Positions 22,601 to 37,962 of a stretch of DNA of 64,000 nt are shown piece after piece. Source of the stretch: Tilletiaria anomala UBC 951 (taxonomy: Eukaryota; Basidiomycota; Exobasidiomycetes; Georgefischeriales; Tilletiariaceae); assembly GCF_000711695.1 (NCBI RefSeq), contig NW_013547005.1, positions 163,570 to 227,569 of the forward strand, given 5' to 3'. A program made the position numbers and the translations under genes. The first letter of the stretch is position 1, and each line of letters opens with the position of its first letter. Below the pieces are notes generated by a model that was not told where the DNA came from, searched no databases, and saw only the letters and a list, made by a program, of their open reading frames with translations.

Positions 22601-25600
22601 CGGAGCAGATTCTTTCAGAGGGTATCAAAAATGGACTTGATCACAACCTGGTCACTGAGGCGATACGTTGTGTTGGATGTCTTGCGCGAAACCTTCGATG
22701 GGGAGCGTACAACGCCCTTCTATCGAGATACCTCCGCCAAGTCAAGGATCGCAGTGTTGAGGAAAAGCCAAGCGTGCGCGCTGTCTTGTCTATCTTGGAA
22801 AACTTCGACTTCGACTTGGGCGTTGACACAATCGAAGCAGATGACAGCAACACGACGAGTAGCACCCTTTCAGCTGTCAAAACATCGCTCATTCCCACGC
22901 TCCTTAGCCACCTGAACAAAGATGACAATGCAGACGATCACGTCCGTCTTCCAATCGCTATGGGTGTTGTCTTTGTGGTCAGAAGGCTACCTGCAAGGGA
23001 TCAACGAGGGTTTGTGTTTCAGCTTTTTAGGGCTCTTGCGAACGTCCTCAAGGCAAAAGCTCAAGAAACACGGGACTTGGGCCGTGAGATGCTCCTGAAG
23101 GTCCAGTCAGCTTTAGGGCCCACTTCGCTGAACATTGCTCTGCAAGAGCTGCGCCGAACGTTAACACGGACAAGCCAAAAGGCGGTGCTGGCATTCGTGC
23201 TGCATGCCATGCTTGTGCAAGCGGCGAATCAGCCCGAAGAGGTGTGCTTGGATTCAACCTTCATGAAAGACGCGTCAGAAATAGCACTGCAAGACCTTTT
23301 TGGTCAAGTCGCAGAGGACCGCATCACTGCCACAGGCAAGCTCAAGGCGCGTGAGATGAAGCAGTGCAAAAGCTTGGACACGGTAGAGCATCTTGCCCGG
23401 CTGGGGGGTTCACCTACTCTAAGGGACCTTTTCGCAGCGTTGCAAGATGTGATGGCTCAGGAATTGCCTGCCGTCTCGACGAGCCTCGACCAGGTCTTCC
23501 GAAGACTTGGGGCCGGGCTGTCTTTCAACAGGGAAATAAGCAATTCAGAGCTTCTATCGCTTTGCCACGCCCTCATTGCGCAGAGATCCGCTTTGGTCAA
23601 GGGTGGGTCAAAAGAAAGCGAGCCATCTATTGCCGCTCTCGTGCCGCTCGTGCTCCGCAAGCGCAAGGATGTGGAAGGCGACAACTCGGCGTCTTCGAAT
23701 ACGTTCTCGCACCGCGTTCACCACTTCGTCATCCTTGGCCTCGATCTTCTGCTCATCGGGCTGAAGAAGGCCAAGTTTGATTTGCACAGTGACGAAGAGG
23801 TCTCCCGTTTGAATGCACTAGTAGGACCGGTTGGAAACGTTCTCCATGCGCAAGATTCCACTGTTGTCTCCGCAAGCCTGAAAACAATGATCGAGCTGGT
23901 TAAAACCGATCTACCTGCAGTGCGGACAGGCTCAGGCTTGCTCACCAAGCAGCTGATGGACATTATGCAACGCAATGGTGGATTGCATTCGGAGCTGTCA
24001 CAGAGCGCGCTCAAAGTCGTCTCAGCGTTACTCCGCGAGATCAGGGATGCGAAGCTGCCGGAAAAGGACATTGGCCTGCTACTCGAATGGATGCGGTCCG
24101 ACATCGAAGAGCCTAGTGTGCAATCTAGCCTTTTCACTCTGCTGCGCGTGCTGCTGTCAAATCGCATCATGTCACCAGCCGTGTACGACGTGATGGACAA
24201 GATTGCTAACGTCATGATCACAAGCCAGAGCGCGCAAGTGCGGGAGGTATGCCGCTCCCTCTACCTCCAGTTCATGCTCGATTATCCTCAAGGCAAAGGC
24301 CGGCTTCGCAATCAACTGTCCTTCCTCGCAAGCAATCTCACTTACACCTTTGAGAGTGGGCGGCTCTCCGTTCTCGAGCTATTGAGAGCGATCATCGCCA
24401 AGTTTGACAGAGGTGCTCTGCAGACGTTCTCAGACACCCTCTTCGTGGGACTTGTCATGAGCGTTGCCAACGATGATTCGGAGCAATGCCGATCTCAGGC
24501 CCGCAATCTACTACGGACACTGCTCAGAGCCTCCGACAGTACAACGGCAGAACGCAACATGATGCTAATCAGAGGCTGGGCAGACAAGTCAGAAAAGCCT
24601 GGTCTCTGCAAGGTCGGCATGCAGATGTACACGATTGCGTCGGAAGCAGTCGTTTCCACGGAAGGAGAGCCGCAATGGCTCAGCGAGGCTGTGGATCTGG
24701 CGAAGAAGGCGATCTCGTCGCTCGCTGCTGCATCGCACAGCTCTGGCGACTCTGCCGACGCGTCGGCCGAGGCAATGTTGCTGTTGCGGACTGCAGCCGG
24801 CGTCCACGAGATCAGGCTTCCATCGTTGCTTGAGCTGGGCGGATCTGACTTATGGGTTGCAATTCTGGCGGATCTTCTCAGTGTGGACCGTCGACTATCC
24901 ATCTCTGCGTCCAGTCTGCTAGGGGATGTTCTGGATTCGGCACGCGAGTCCGAGACAGATTCCACGGGCAAAATTACGGAGCAGCAGCATGTCGTTTTTG
25001 CCACGCATCGCATCGTGAAAGCTGTCGTTTCCGAGGAGCTCACCGAGCAACTCTCTTTACAGCTTCAGCGGTGCCTCGTGGCGTCTGCCTTGCTGCTCCA
25101 GCAAGACGTCAACGTGGTCCAGGACATGAGTGAGCCGAACAGTGTGGAAGAAGGTGGCAATGACGACGACGAAAGTGCGTCTGAGGGAGACGGAGATGGC
25201 ACTCGGGCGTCACCCTTGTCTTGGTGGTTTAGCCGACTCTCATTTACGCTGCGCTCTCGAGTGACGGCGTGGTCACGCTTTGGTGCCGATAAGGTACGCT
25301 ACGCTAGGTGAATGTCCCCTATCCTACGTTATCCTGACGACGACGTTGCTTGCAGGTGGTCATGTCGCGACAGATTATCTGTCTACTCAAGAGTTTTCAA
25401 TCAGTCGCCACGACGTTCTCAGAAGATCGATTGTCGCCCTTCCTCCCTCATATCCTCAACCCACTCAATCGCTTTTTGGACGAAACGATCTTCATGACAG
25501 GAGATGATGAACATGCCCGTGAGCAACCTTTTCCTTTAGCTCTGACGCGGCCTTCGAATCGTTAGATTTTTATATTTATTTATTCGTTTTGAATCCGCAC

Positions 25601-25881
25601 TTGCAGTGGCAGTACGAGCAGCCGCAGAGTTTTTGCAGGACCAGCTTCGCGAAAAGGTTGGCAGCAGCAAGTACGCGACTGTCTTCAGCAGCGTTCGTCA
25701 AAAGGCCTTGGAGAAGCGCAAGGAGCGTAAGACAGCGCAGCTCTTGGAGGGCATCACGAACCCAGAAGCAGCCTTGCACCGCAAGGCTGCTAAGAATGCG
25801 TCTAAGCATGCGGCCAGAAAGCGCAAGGGGCAGTACCATAAAGACAGCAAGATCCGCACAAAGCCCATCAAGCATCGATAA
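16634..25881 (+). CDS. UTP20: UTP20/DRIM-type U3 snoRNP component
   Basis: A giant HEAT-repeat-like nucleolar protein of the small-subunit processome, needed for 18S rRNA maturation. Five exons, 16634-18181, 18267-18639, 18749-25293, 25356-25518 and 25607-25881, encode 2967 residues, close to the very large size usual for the family. All introns (62-109 nt) join in phase. The N-terminus is basic, then carries the hallmark SFRYKSFNDRLANVQLDRL (~80-100) and WRELNLSSPFVNFLR. Exon 3 alone spans 6.5 kb of uninterrupted helical-repeat sequence. The C-terminus ends in the family's basic coiled segment, FSSVRQKALEKRKERKTAQ then NPEAALHRKAAKN, finishing KPIKHR. It is divergent from KRI1 and converges on CEF1 with only 88 nt between the stop codons. 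Confidence 0.95.
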
Positions 25882-25969
25882 GAATGAAAGCATAGATCAT
25901 ACACATGAACATCTTGCAAGCATTTTACGCATATGTATCTTCACATCGTCCAAGTTTGAAGGCATTCAC

Positions 25970-28819
<2,850 letters not shown>

Positions 28820-29448
28820 CTTGAGAAGGAGCGTGGCCAGATGGGCAAGGCCTTGTATTAGGTCTGAGCTTACTCTGATCAATACTGTCGGCAAGTTGGG
28901 TATTGATGGATTGCGCAGTTGAAGAGCTTTCACTTGGCTAAATGGACCCTGGATGCGCCCCCTGAAGAGCCCCTCAATCGAGTTCAAGTCCCTCCCAAAA
29001 AAGCTCGACGGCAGCTCAGCACTTGGGCACTTCTCCTGATACAGCAACGGATCTGCTATACGGGGTCACTGGGATGTTGAAGTGTTTCGAAGAGGCCAAA
29101 GAAGATGGGGATGCCTGATGGAGAATGGTCGATGGATGAGTGGGTGAAGAAGCATACGATGAAGTCTCACAATCCCACTGACGCGCAACGGAGACCACAC
29201 CATTCTGATCATCCTTCAGTTTTGCTGTGCATTACGTTCGTCCTCTGTTTGAAATCAACCAACTTCCAACTCGTCCCAATACGTGAGCCGTTCTCTCCAT
29301 TTCCGGTTTGACTACAAGAGAGAAGGTGTTCAGGTTCCTGGCCCTTGGTGAGGCTGTCTGCCGGACACTGGGGTCGCTTAGCGGGCTCTGCAAGATATAA
29401 CAACGTGCTCTAGGAGTAACTTGCTCAGCGAGGCGATCCTCAGACTAG
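28820..29448. promoter_or_regulatory. Divergent promoter region between CEF1 and CFT2
   Basis: About 630 bp separate the two start codons. Short frames on both strands have no recognisable features. Presumed to hold promoters for both genes; no specific element was identified. Confidence 0.4.
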
Positions 29449-32400
29449 ATGATCACGTTCACACCGCTGAGTGTGCCGTACGCTCCCTCGCCCTTAAATG
29501 ACCACAGAGTTAAGGGAAATGCGAGGGATAACCAAAGATGCGAGGGTTCCAGTGGGGCGACCGTCAAGATCGGTAATGGGCCCGAAATTGAGCGGCCCCA
29601 GGCACTCGCCTACTTGCTCGAGCTGGATGATATCAAGGTTCTCATTGACTGTGGGGGAACGGAAGACTTCAGTTTCCCTAAGGCGTCTCCGAACTCTCTG
29701 AGAGATGGTCAAGCAAAGCGCATGGAAGTAGATGAAGGATCCGAAGAGGGCGAGCAAGACATCTGGGAGGGCAAGGTCACCTCGCCAGATCTTCAATCTT
29801 CCTCGCTCGACACTGTTCTATCTCGCATCGGAGCATCGATCGACTTGGTTCTCCTTTCCCACTCAACTCTCGCTCATCTCGGCTCTTTAGCATGGGCTCG
29901 AAGCCACTATGGACTGACCTGTCCCATCTTTGCAACCTTACCGACCCAGACTATGGGTAGACTTACTGTGCTGGAAATGGTTCAGTGCCTTCGCGATGCG
30001 ACGGATGTTGATCTCGAAATGCGGCTCGCTGCTGAGATTGACGCGGGTAAAATTCATGCAAAAGAGAATGATCAGGCAACCGCAATGGGTTCCAATGAGC
30101 GACCGGAGGCCCCACTCACCTCAAAGCCACCACGGACGCCCCTTAGCGCCTTGCATCCGGGTGGCGCATTCCCTTTTCTCGAAGACGGGTCGCATCTCTC
30201 GGCACTTGGCGCGGCAGGAGGGATGGCAGAGCCAGATGAGGAAGTGGAGGAAGCGGCGATCAAATCATCTGCAGACAAGGCACTTGCATACCTCCTCGAT
30301 GCTGATGGTTCCAAGCTTTTGACTCTACGTCAATCCCTTGCCACATCGACCGTCCGCCGACGCGTGCCGACAGTCGAGCAAGTTGAGCAGACATTCGATT
30401 CCATTTCCACCCTAAGATACCTGCAGCCATACCATTTCTCGCACGGCAATCTTGCGGGCCTGACTCTAACTGCATATAACGCGGGTCACTCGCTCGGAGG
30501 TACGGTATGGAAGCTTCGAAGTCCAAGTCAAGGAACGATCGTCATCGCCATGGAGTGGAACCACAATCGTGAACGGCACCTGGACGGCAGCGCACTCTTG
30601 TCCACTTCTGGCGGCGTGGGGTCAAACACTGGCGCGAGTGGTCAAAGCGGTTCCGTTGGGGGATCAGGTTCATCTGCAGAAGCACTGCGACGGGCAGATC
30701 TCATGATCACGTCCGTCCAGCGAGGCCTCATAACCAACATCAGGCGCAAAGACCGCGATGCAGCTATTCTCGACATCGTTCATCGTACATTACAAGCAGG
30801 TGCCTCCGTTTTATTCCCCATCGATCCATCCGCCAGGCTCCTGGAACTGCTCGTCCTGCTTGATCAACACTGGGCTTACGCCTACAGTCATGCTCGTTTC
30901 CCGCTTTGTCTGGTCAGTCACACGGGCTCAGAAGTGATCGAGCGTGCTAGGACGCTCATGGAATGGATGACTCGCGAATGGGCGACTGTCGCCACTGGTG
31001 CGGGCGCGAATGCAGAAGCGGAAGGCGTCGAAGGGCAAGATGGTGATCCAGGACTCAAGAACAATACGCAACGGAAAGGGAATGATCGGAGAGCTAGGGA
31101 GCGAATGCAGAAGGAAGGTCCCGCAGCACCTTTAGATTTCAAGTGAGTTGTCGCAAAGCTTGTGTTAGTCCTTTGACCGGTTCTGACACTGCCCCCTCTC
31201 ATGATACAGGTACCTACGCATTTTCTCTTCCCTTGAGGCTATGAATAATGCCATTCCTCCTGGGCAGGCACGTGTCGTCCTGGCCGTACCGCCATCGCTC
31301 ACCTGTGGTCCCGCCCGCAAACTCGTTGCTACGTTCTCGCAGAACCCGCAGGATGTCATCCTCCTAACGCAACGCGGCGAGCCCGGCAGCTTGACACGAT
31401 GGCTTTGGAACGAATGGCACAAGCGCCAGCAACCAGCTGCCAAGCTGGGAAGGGGAAAAGTCGGTCAGGTCATCAAGACATCAGAACTGACAGGAGACTC
31501 TGCGATAGAATCACATGAATTGGAGATCCAGAGAAAAATCTCGCTGAATGAAGAGGAGCTCAAAGTGTACGAGGATGCCCTCCAAGCAGCAAAAACTAAG
31601 GCTGCACAGCGACGCGCGCTGGCCGCCCGCTCCCGGAGACGACTTGAGGCTGATGAAGATGAAGACTCAGACGACGACTCGGACGCTGACGAGAATTTCG
31701 GCAACGATGAATTCGGGGCTTTGCCGAGCGCGACTCGTGGTGCTTCAGGAGGAGCCGGTGGCCTTGGTCGCAAGCGAGACTTTGACTCGGCATTTGAAGT
31801 TAGCGGCGCGGTTGATCGCGGCGCCATGGGCGACAGTCTTTCGGCTGAGGTCTCCTTCGATATCTACTTGAAGGGTGATGCGTCGAAAGTGACGTCCTTC
31901 TTCGGCTCCAGGCCTGATAAAGGCGAAGGAGATGGAGCTGCTGAGGCAGGTGTCAGGTACAGGATGTTCCCATTCGTTGACAAGAAGCGGCGCATCGACG
32001 CTTATGGGGAGACGATCGATGTCAATCGCTGGTTGAGCAAGAAGAATGAGCTCGAGGCAAACCAGGCCGAAGGAAAAGCGGATGAAGAAGCGCTGGAGGC
32101 CCAGCGCAACCGGGCATGGGCCCAAAAGGGAACTCAAGACGGCCAGCCATCTAAATTTGTCGTCGACAAGGTCCAGCTTCATTTGCAATGTCACCTTGCT
32201 TTTGTCGAGATGGAGGGTCTCAACGATGGTCGAGCGCTGAAGACTGTCCTTCCGCAATTGCTCCCGCGAAGACTCATCATGGTTGACGGGGATGCAGCCA
32301 CACGTCGAGACATGCGCAGCTCTTTGCAGTCCGTCAAGGCCATGTCGAAGGAGCTCTGGGCGCCGCTTCTTGGCTTCTCAGTGTCCATCGGAGAGTCGAC

Positions 32401-32935
32401 AGTGGCACTCACCGTCAACCTTGGCGACAACTTGATGAAGAGCATCCGGCTCAGCCAATTTGAAGACTTTGAGATTGCTTACTTGAGATCTGTCTTTAAG
32501 ATCAGCGAAGAGAGCTCTCTCCCTACGCTCAACAGTGTCGAACAGCAGACAGCATCAGCTGGAAGGTCAGACGAAGGTGCTCAAATTGAAGAAGGGGCTG
32601 AGGGAGAGGAGCCGGGCGAGTTTAAAGCTTCGCCGGAAGAACCCGTCAGGGTTGCGAGCAAGACAATCCTACCCACTATCTTCGTCGGTGACCTAAGACT
32701 TTCGGGCCTTAAGTCGCATCTGGCAGGCAAGATGGGAATGCCGGCCGACTTTGCCGGCGAGGGCCTGTTGGTGTGTGGTCTTAAGCCAGGCAGCACCGAC
32801 AGTTGCTCTGCAACCACAGTCCAAAAGGCAGGCCAAGGTAGAATCGTCATTGAAGGCAACATCGGGCAAAACTTCTATAATGTCCGTGAACAGGTGTACT
32901 CATTACATGCTCAGATCAGCAGCAATGCAGCTTGA
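29449..32935 (+). CDS. CFT2: CFT2/CPSF100-type cleavage and polyadenylation factor subunit
   Basis: Non-catalytic metallo-beta-lactamase/beta-CASP subunit of the pre-mRNA 3'-end cleavage factor, partner of the endonuclease YSH1/CPSF73. Two exons, 29449-31142 and 31210-32935 (67-nt intron, phase 2), encode 1139 residues. The start ITFTPL, AYLLELDDIKVLIDCG, LVLLSHSTLAHLGSL and YNAGHSLGGTVWKL (~343) match the family. The catalytic HxHxDH motif is degenerate (HSTLAH), as expected for CPSF100. EWNHNRERHLDG and the beta-CASP segment RRADLMITSV follow. Exon 2 continues with YLRIFSSLEAMN and RVVLAVPPSLTCGPAR, an acidic linker (DEDSDDDSDADEN) and a C-terminal domain. A ~40-residue N-terminal insert separates ITFTPL from the first strand compared with animal proteins. 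Confidence 0.93.
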
Positions 32936-33094
32936 GAATGGATGGCATTGCCCTTGAGACACATGCGACAACGTCGTACTCCTCCAAATGGATGCCTTGC
33001 GGGCAAAGCAGTGCGGGTTAGGCGAATCTTGAACATATACAGGAGGGCTGCATGCACGAATGAAACGGTGTATACCGCCCAAGATGGGATAGCC

Positions 33095-34798
33095 TCATTC
33101 CTGAAGAACCCAACGCCCTGCCGGGTGGGAATGCGAGGAATCTGCAAAGCTGATGGTCGTTTTCTGCAGGGGTCTCGCTGTTGCGTCGTAAACTTCGCAT
33201 GCTGATGCTCGGCGGTATATGCCAGGTGCCGGACCGTAAATATCGGAACGTGAGCCGCCAATGGTATATGCTGAGGAGAGTGATCGTAAAGACGTCGCAT
33301 GGCCGAGCTTGCCGTTGTCCTCATCGTGTCTCAGCTCCTCTGAAGGAAGACGCGTGTTGAAGCTCTGCTTGCTGGGGAAAACCGGTCGGGGTATGGAACG
33401 CCATGATCGAGGACTAGAGGGTGGACTTTTTGTTGTGATAATCTCCATGGTCGGCCTGGAAGAGTGGCTTCCAAGTTCAAACGCAGCTGCGCGCGCGAAC
33501 ACCTTGCGCCCGAGCTTGGCTTCAAAATCGGTGCGGGCTTGAGCGGTAGCGACCTCGCGCGCGAGCTGCCGACGACGCAGGAAGGTAAGAATGATGAGCA
33601 GGACGATGGCGACCATGCAGAGTGAGAATGCGGAACCGGCGCCGGCCCTGAGCATCGTCGAGCTCGCAACGGAGTTGGTGACGTTCATGGGCAATGGTTC
33701 GGCAAGTGCATCAAGCATGATGGACCCTGGGAGCACTTTGTCTTGATTTGCGGCGTTGAAGCCTGAGACGGCGCTGTTGACTTGGATACGCAGAACAATG
33801 GTCACGCCAAGCAGAAGCGCCGTGGTGGGGATGAAGAGCAGGTTTGCATACCTTTGTAGGGAGAGTAAGGCTCGCTGCCGCGGCCCCGCTTCTCCAAATG
33901 TGTTGATGAAGCGCTGAGATGTGCAGCAGCGCTGCAAAATGGGCAGTATGGTACCTGCAAGGAGAGCAAGGAGGGTGAGGAAGACGCCGAGCATGACAGC
34001 CGGAATGATTTGAAAAGTCTTCGGCAAAGGAGAGATGACGAGTGGTGCTGCGGGTGCTGCGGCCGAGCTGTTGGTTCGAAGGTCATACTGAATCGCTGCG
34101 AGACCGCTAGCATTGAATGCTGGTGAGAGCGACGGCGAAGTGCAATCTGGTCCTAGGCCATTACTTGCAGTCCAGAAGCAACTGCCCAGCAAGCCATAGT
34201 ATAGCCGGAGCGGCGTCTGCCAGGTCTTTGGGTCGCTGTTGTTGAGCTCGGGCTGGTTGACCGTGGTCGCGTCGTTGAGCACCATACCAATGGGTGCTGT
34301 CTCCGTTGCACTTGGTGTTGTGGAGGATGATGAAGGCGCTACTGAGCTCACGCCTGATGCAGACAGACGTGCAGACACATCTTCCCGGGCGAATCGAGTA
34401 TGGAATTGCAGTGGGCGGAGGTAGGGAGTGGCAGCTGCTCCGTATTTGCCATCTCGTGCAGCTGGCTGATTGGACATAGATGGCAACGAGGAGGAAGTGG
34501 GAGAAGCGCCGGAACTCGTGACTTGTGCAATGGTCGCGGAGGAATTGGAGGCAGGTATCGGACTGAAAGAAGAGATTGACACGCTTAGCGTGTATATTGA
34601 CCCATTGGAATAACTTTGGCTGCTGGTCGACGCTGTACCGCCAGTGGCGATGACATCTAGCTGTTTCGGGAGGATTTCAAGAAAAGATGCTGAGCTGATT
34701 TTGAGGGGCGAAGGGCTCAGAAGCACCGTGAATATTAACGCAAGAGCAACGACATGCAGCCCGAGCGTAGCGACTTGACCAAGGGTCGGCTTGGGCAT
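33095..34798 (-). CDS. Four-TM SUR7/PalI (Rim9)-like plasma-membrane protein
   Basis: A single uninterrupted frame on the minus strand encodes 567 residues from the ATG at 34798 (MPKPTLGQ); an in-frame ATG lies 48 codons upstream at 34942. Hydrophobic segments are near 8-30 (VATLGLHVVALALIFTVLL), ~290-318 (IPAVMLGVFLTLLALLAGTI), ~340-362 (LLFIPTTALLLGVTIVL) and ~415-438 (SLCMVAIVLLIILTFL). The long Ser/Thr-rich loop after TM1 contains YYGLLGSCFW and a later Cys, resembling the GLWxxC loop of SUR7/PalI and claudin-like proteins. The ~130-residue C-terminal tail is Ser-rich and probably cytosolic. Family members work in eisosomes, wall integrity or ambient-pH signalling; which of these applies here cannot be told from the sequence. 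It converges with CFT2, 159 nt apart. Confidence 0.7.
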   Translation of the reverse strand: MPKPTLGQVATLGLHVVALALIFTVLLSPSPLKISSASFLEILPKQLDVIATGGTASTSSQSYSNGSIYTLSVSISSFSPIPASNSSATIAQVTSSGASPTSSSLPSMSNQPAARDGKYGAAATPYLRPLQFHTRFAREDVSARLSASGVSSVAPSSSSTTPSATETAPIGMVLNDATTVNQPELNNSDPKTWQTPLRLYYGLLGSCFWTASNGLGPDCTSPSLSPAFNASGLAAIQYDLRTNSSAAAPAAPLVISPLPKTFQIIPAVMLGVFLTLLALLAGTILPILQRCCTSQRFINTFGEAGPRQRALLSLQRYANLLFIPTTALLLGVTIVLRIQVNSAVSGFNAANQDKVLPGSIMLDALAEPLPMNVTNSVASSTMLRAGAGSAFSLCMVAIVLLIILTFLRRRQLAREVATAQARTDFEAKLGRKVFARAAAFELGSHSSRPTMEIITTKSPPSSPRSWRSIPRPVFPSKQSFNTRLPSEELRHDEDNGKLGHATSLRSLSSAYTIGGSRSDIYGPAPGIYRRASACEVYDATARPLQKTTISFADSSHSHPAGRWVLQE

Positions 34799-36515
34799 CG
34801 TATGAATATCTGCTGGGAGACTAGAGGTGGGCCCGGCTGAGAAGAAAATCTGGAGAGCATGATGAAACGAGGGAAAGGGTGCCTCCTGTGGGACGGTAAA
34901 CACATTGTCACGGCCGTATTTGAGGTGTGCACGCTTGCACAATGCACGGCTTGTACTCCTTTACCTCTTCGTTGTGTGCAAGGTCCAACTAATGGGACTT
35001 CGAGAGATATTCCAGGCCACATAAGTCTGGAGATGCTGAGAGGCCCAAGCACATTTGCCTCATGCGAATACTGCGTCAAGTGACATGCATAAGTTGCGTC
35101 ACGATGCGATGGATATCATCTTTGAGCTGACAAAAAGGGAAGATCAGACCAGCCTTGATCTTATTACGGCCAGGTCCCAGTGCCTCCTGCAAGAACAAAG
35201 GCCAGCTGCAGCCTCGTCAAACCGGTCGAGCCGCAAGGGCGGCCTTGAAAAAAGGGGAGGCTTGACGAGTTCGGCTCCGGACTTGAATGGATCCTACGTG
35301 CGGCATCTTGTTGACACTTGCCACGACTCGCATGCAGATTGTGGAGCGGTGTCGCATTGCTCGTGAGGCTTAAAGGCCGGACTCCGAACTTAAGTCATCC
35401 ACAGCCTGTATCAATGCAAACACGACAAGCCACGAGTCGCCTTTTGCGCTTGGCCCTGGACGTGTCACCGTAATCGAGCATGTTTCGTGTGGTGGAAGGA
35501 GGCGTGAGGGAGCTCGCTGGCCGGCCGTCATGCCCGTTAGCCCTTGACGTAGATGATGGGGACCGAGGTTCCAGGGGACTGGGAAGGCAATATCACCAAG
35601 GGCCAGCGGAGGGAGGGGGCTGGGGAAGTCACCGATTTTGCGGTCGGCCACCAAACCTTATGCACGCTTTCTGTTGGCAAATTTGAATAGCGAATTGAGC
35701 CACAGCCTAACAGCACATCTAGGGGGCACAAAGGTGGTTTTTGCATGAAGATATGGACATTGTGCACACGGACTGTGCGCGCGGTGAGAGAATACAATAC
35801 GAAAAGGAGGCAGCCAAGACGGCAATTGGGGGCGTTCTGGTCAGATCTCTCGCTCCTGCGGGAATTCTTATACCCTTGGCGAGAGCCCCAGTATCGTGTC
35901 AGTTGGCAGGCTACCCATCACAGGCAAAGTTGATGCAGTATTGGAATGTACGAACTACCGACCCATCCGGCCATTTGGAGGAGTATGGTGGAATGGCTAG
36001 AAAAGGGTGCTGAGATGTTCGCGCGGGTCCGTCCTCGGTGAGAGGAGCAGACGCGAGGGGACGGCTAGTTCCCCCCTGGAGTCGCTGTGGTCTAAGCTAC
36101 TCGATTGACGCTCACCATGACAACTGAAAGCAATGCCAAAGGGAGCAACACGGTTTATCGAGGCTATGCCGCACAATTTGTACAGGTGGAGGAAGAAAGG
36201 GAAGCGAGGAAGAAATTTATGGGGGGACGATTCTCTTTCTCGCGCCGAAAAGAGGAGCGGAATTGAAAAGCGGAAAAGAAAGAAATTGACTTTGCCCAAA
36301 AAGAAAGAACATAATCTATCAAAAGAAAAAAAGGAGCTACAGGATACTGCAACCGGTATTTGACGTGACAGAGTACGATATACGACAAGTCTCATCTCCT
36401 TCGGAACACGCTCCTCGCTGGGTCCAAAGGAAGGACAGTGCTTCGGGAGATGTTTGCTGGTCGAAGCTCCCTCTAAAACTCGCCACATTCAACGAGACCA
36501 CTGGGCCCAGCGAGA
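34799..36515. other. Gene-free intergenic stretch
   Basis: About 1.7 kb between divergent genes. Several 60-160 codon frames on both strands lack domains, splice partners or coding-like third positions. A purine-rich, A-rich segment lies at about 36180-36350 just upstream of the 36516 gene. No RNA gene or repeat was recognised. Confidence 0.4.
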
Positions 36516-37962
36516 ATGTCACGAACAACACGCTTATTTTTGCGACAGCCGTCAGCCTTGTGCTTAGGGCACGCCGAATTCAACACTGCCAAATTGCGAG
36601 CTCAAATGCTGTGGCCAGCGAGGGTCGTCAGGACCGCTCCACCATCAATTCCGCTTTCCAACTCTTTGTGCACGCAGACGAGGAGTTCATTGTGTCGAAT
36701 GCAATACAATGTGACTGTGGGGCCTGTAGGTCTACAAGCAAGGTCGACTGCTAGTGTTCTTCTTTCTGTTAGATTGGCTCACACCGTACCGCGGACCCTA
36801 CAACAACGAAGTCAAAATAGCGGAACTCAAGAAGTCTCTACGGAAGTTTCGCAACCGATAATCATCTATCGTGGAGGAGCCGCCTTCAAGCCATGGCTGT
36901 CCATCTTCAGCGCGCTCGTCTTTCTATTTGCTGGAATTACCATAGCTCCAATGATCGTCGACGGTCTTTCCTACCCGAATTTCGGGATCACCGGGTGGGA
37001 AAGGGATGAGGACGGAAACATCAAGGAAGCAGAACTCCTTCCTAGGACGGCACGCGGCATCGCTGCTGGGGCTTTTGTCATGTTAGGTGCTGCGAGTGGC
37101 TGGTTCTTTGTGATGGTGCCCATCAGGTGAGTTTCGAATTAGCTTCCAACTTAATTTTCACCCTCTCATGGTTGCATTTTCTCCTGCAATCAAAAGGACT
37201 ATAACACGTATGACGATCCACCCTGCAAGCCGAGAGATCGCTATCCGCACCACACTGGCCTCGCCTCTTGCTTATCTTCCCCTCGGCGCTAGGCGAGCCG
37301 CACGCCTCGGGCTGAAGCACCCACTTGCAACGAAAAATGGCTCTCCAGACGGTCCACGCGATCGCCGCACTCGAGTGTTGCCATTGGACAGCGTTTACCG
37401 GCAAATTCGACAGAGTGATGTCCAAGACTTTGGGGCCGCGAACCTCTCCAGCAGCGCCAGAAGCGCGTTGGCGCTCGTTCTCCCGGCCTCAGCCGCTGCA
37501 GGGACCTTGGATCAAGGGAAGAGACTTCGGAAGAGCGCGAACACCACCGACCAGCTATATCTAGACATCAAGCCTTTCAAGCTCCTTTTTGGTATCAGGG
37601 CTTCTGGCGGCAAAGATGTTGCCGAATTGGAGGAGCCGCCTAGCACGGAGAGTCATGGGAGAGACGGGACGGTTGTGGCTGCCAGGAAAGGACGCAGCTT
37701 GTACGCTGTCGGCTGGGACAACTTCAAATACTGGCTATTGCAATCGACCGACTGGGAAGATCTGCCAGCCGCACAAGCCAAGGAACTTCGACGCGCTGGA
37801 GACCCTTGGCTGCGATCAAAGTGCCAGGAGGCGGCCAAGCGACGCGCAAAAAGCAGCCAGGCGTTCGTATCTACCGTCATTGGTGATGGACTGGGCAAGA
37901 AGGAACCGTGGTTCAGGGACAGGGCAAACTTTGATGCGCTCTTCCCTGAGAGCAAGCTTTAA
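36516..37962 (+). CDS. Probable mitochondrial two-TM inner-membrane protein (TMEM186/TMEM223-like layout)
   Basis: Two exons, 36516-37126 and 37197-37962 (70-nt intron, phase 2, GTGAGT donor), encode 458 residues. The first ~100 residues are rich in Arg, Ser, Leu and Ala and poor in acidic residues, as in a mitochondrial presequence; internal ATGs (for example MLWPARVVR) could be the true start. Then comes QPIIIYRGGAAFKPW, TM1 (WLSIFSALVFLFAGITIAPM, ~126-147), a loop, and TM2 (GIAAGAFVMLGAASGWFFVM, ~181-203). The soluble C-terminal part includes VPIRTITRMTI and ends with YAVGWDNFKYWLLQ. The IIYR segment followed by two helices and a C-terminal domain recalls TMEM186/TMEM223-type mitochondrial proteins, but that is a resemblance of layout rather than a firm family call. 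Confidence 0.65.

Noticed and set aside
35997-36488. 163-codon minus-strand frame
   Set aside because: Phe-rich shadow of an A/G-rich tract with no domain or conserved motif.
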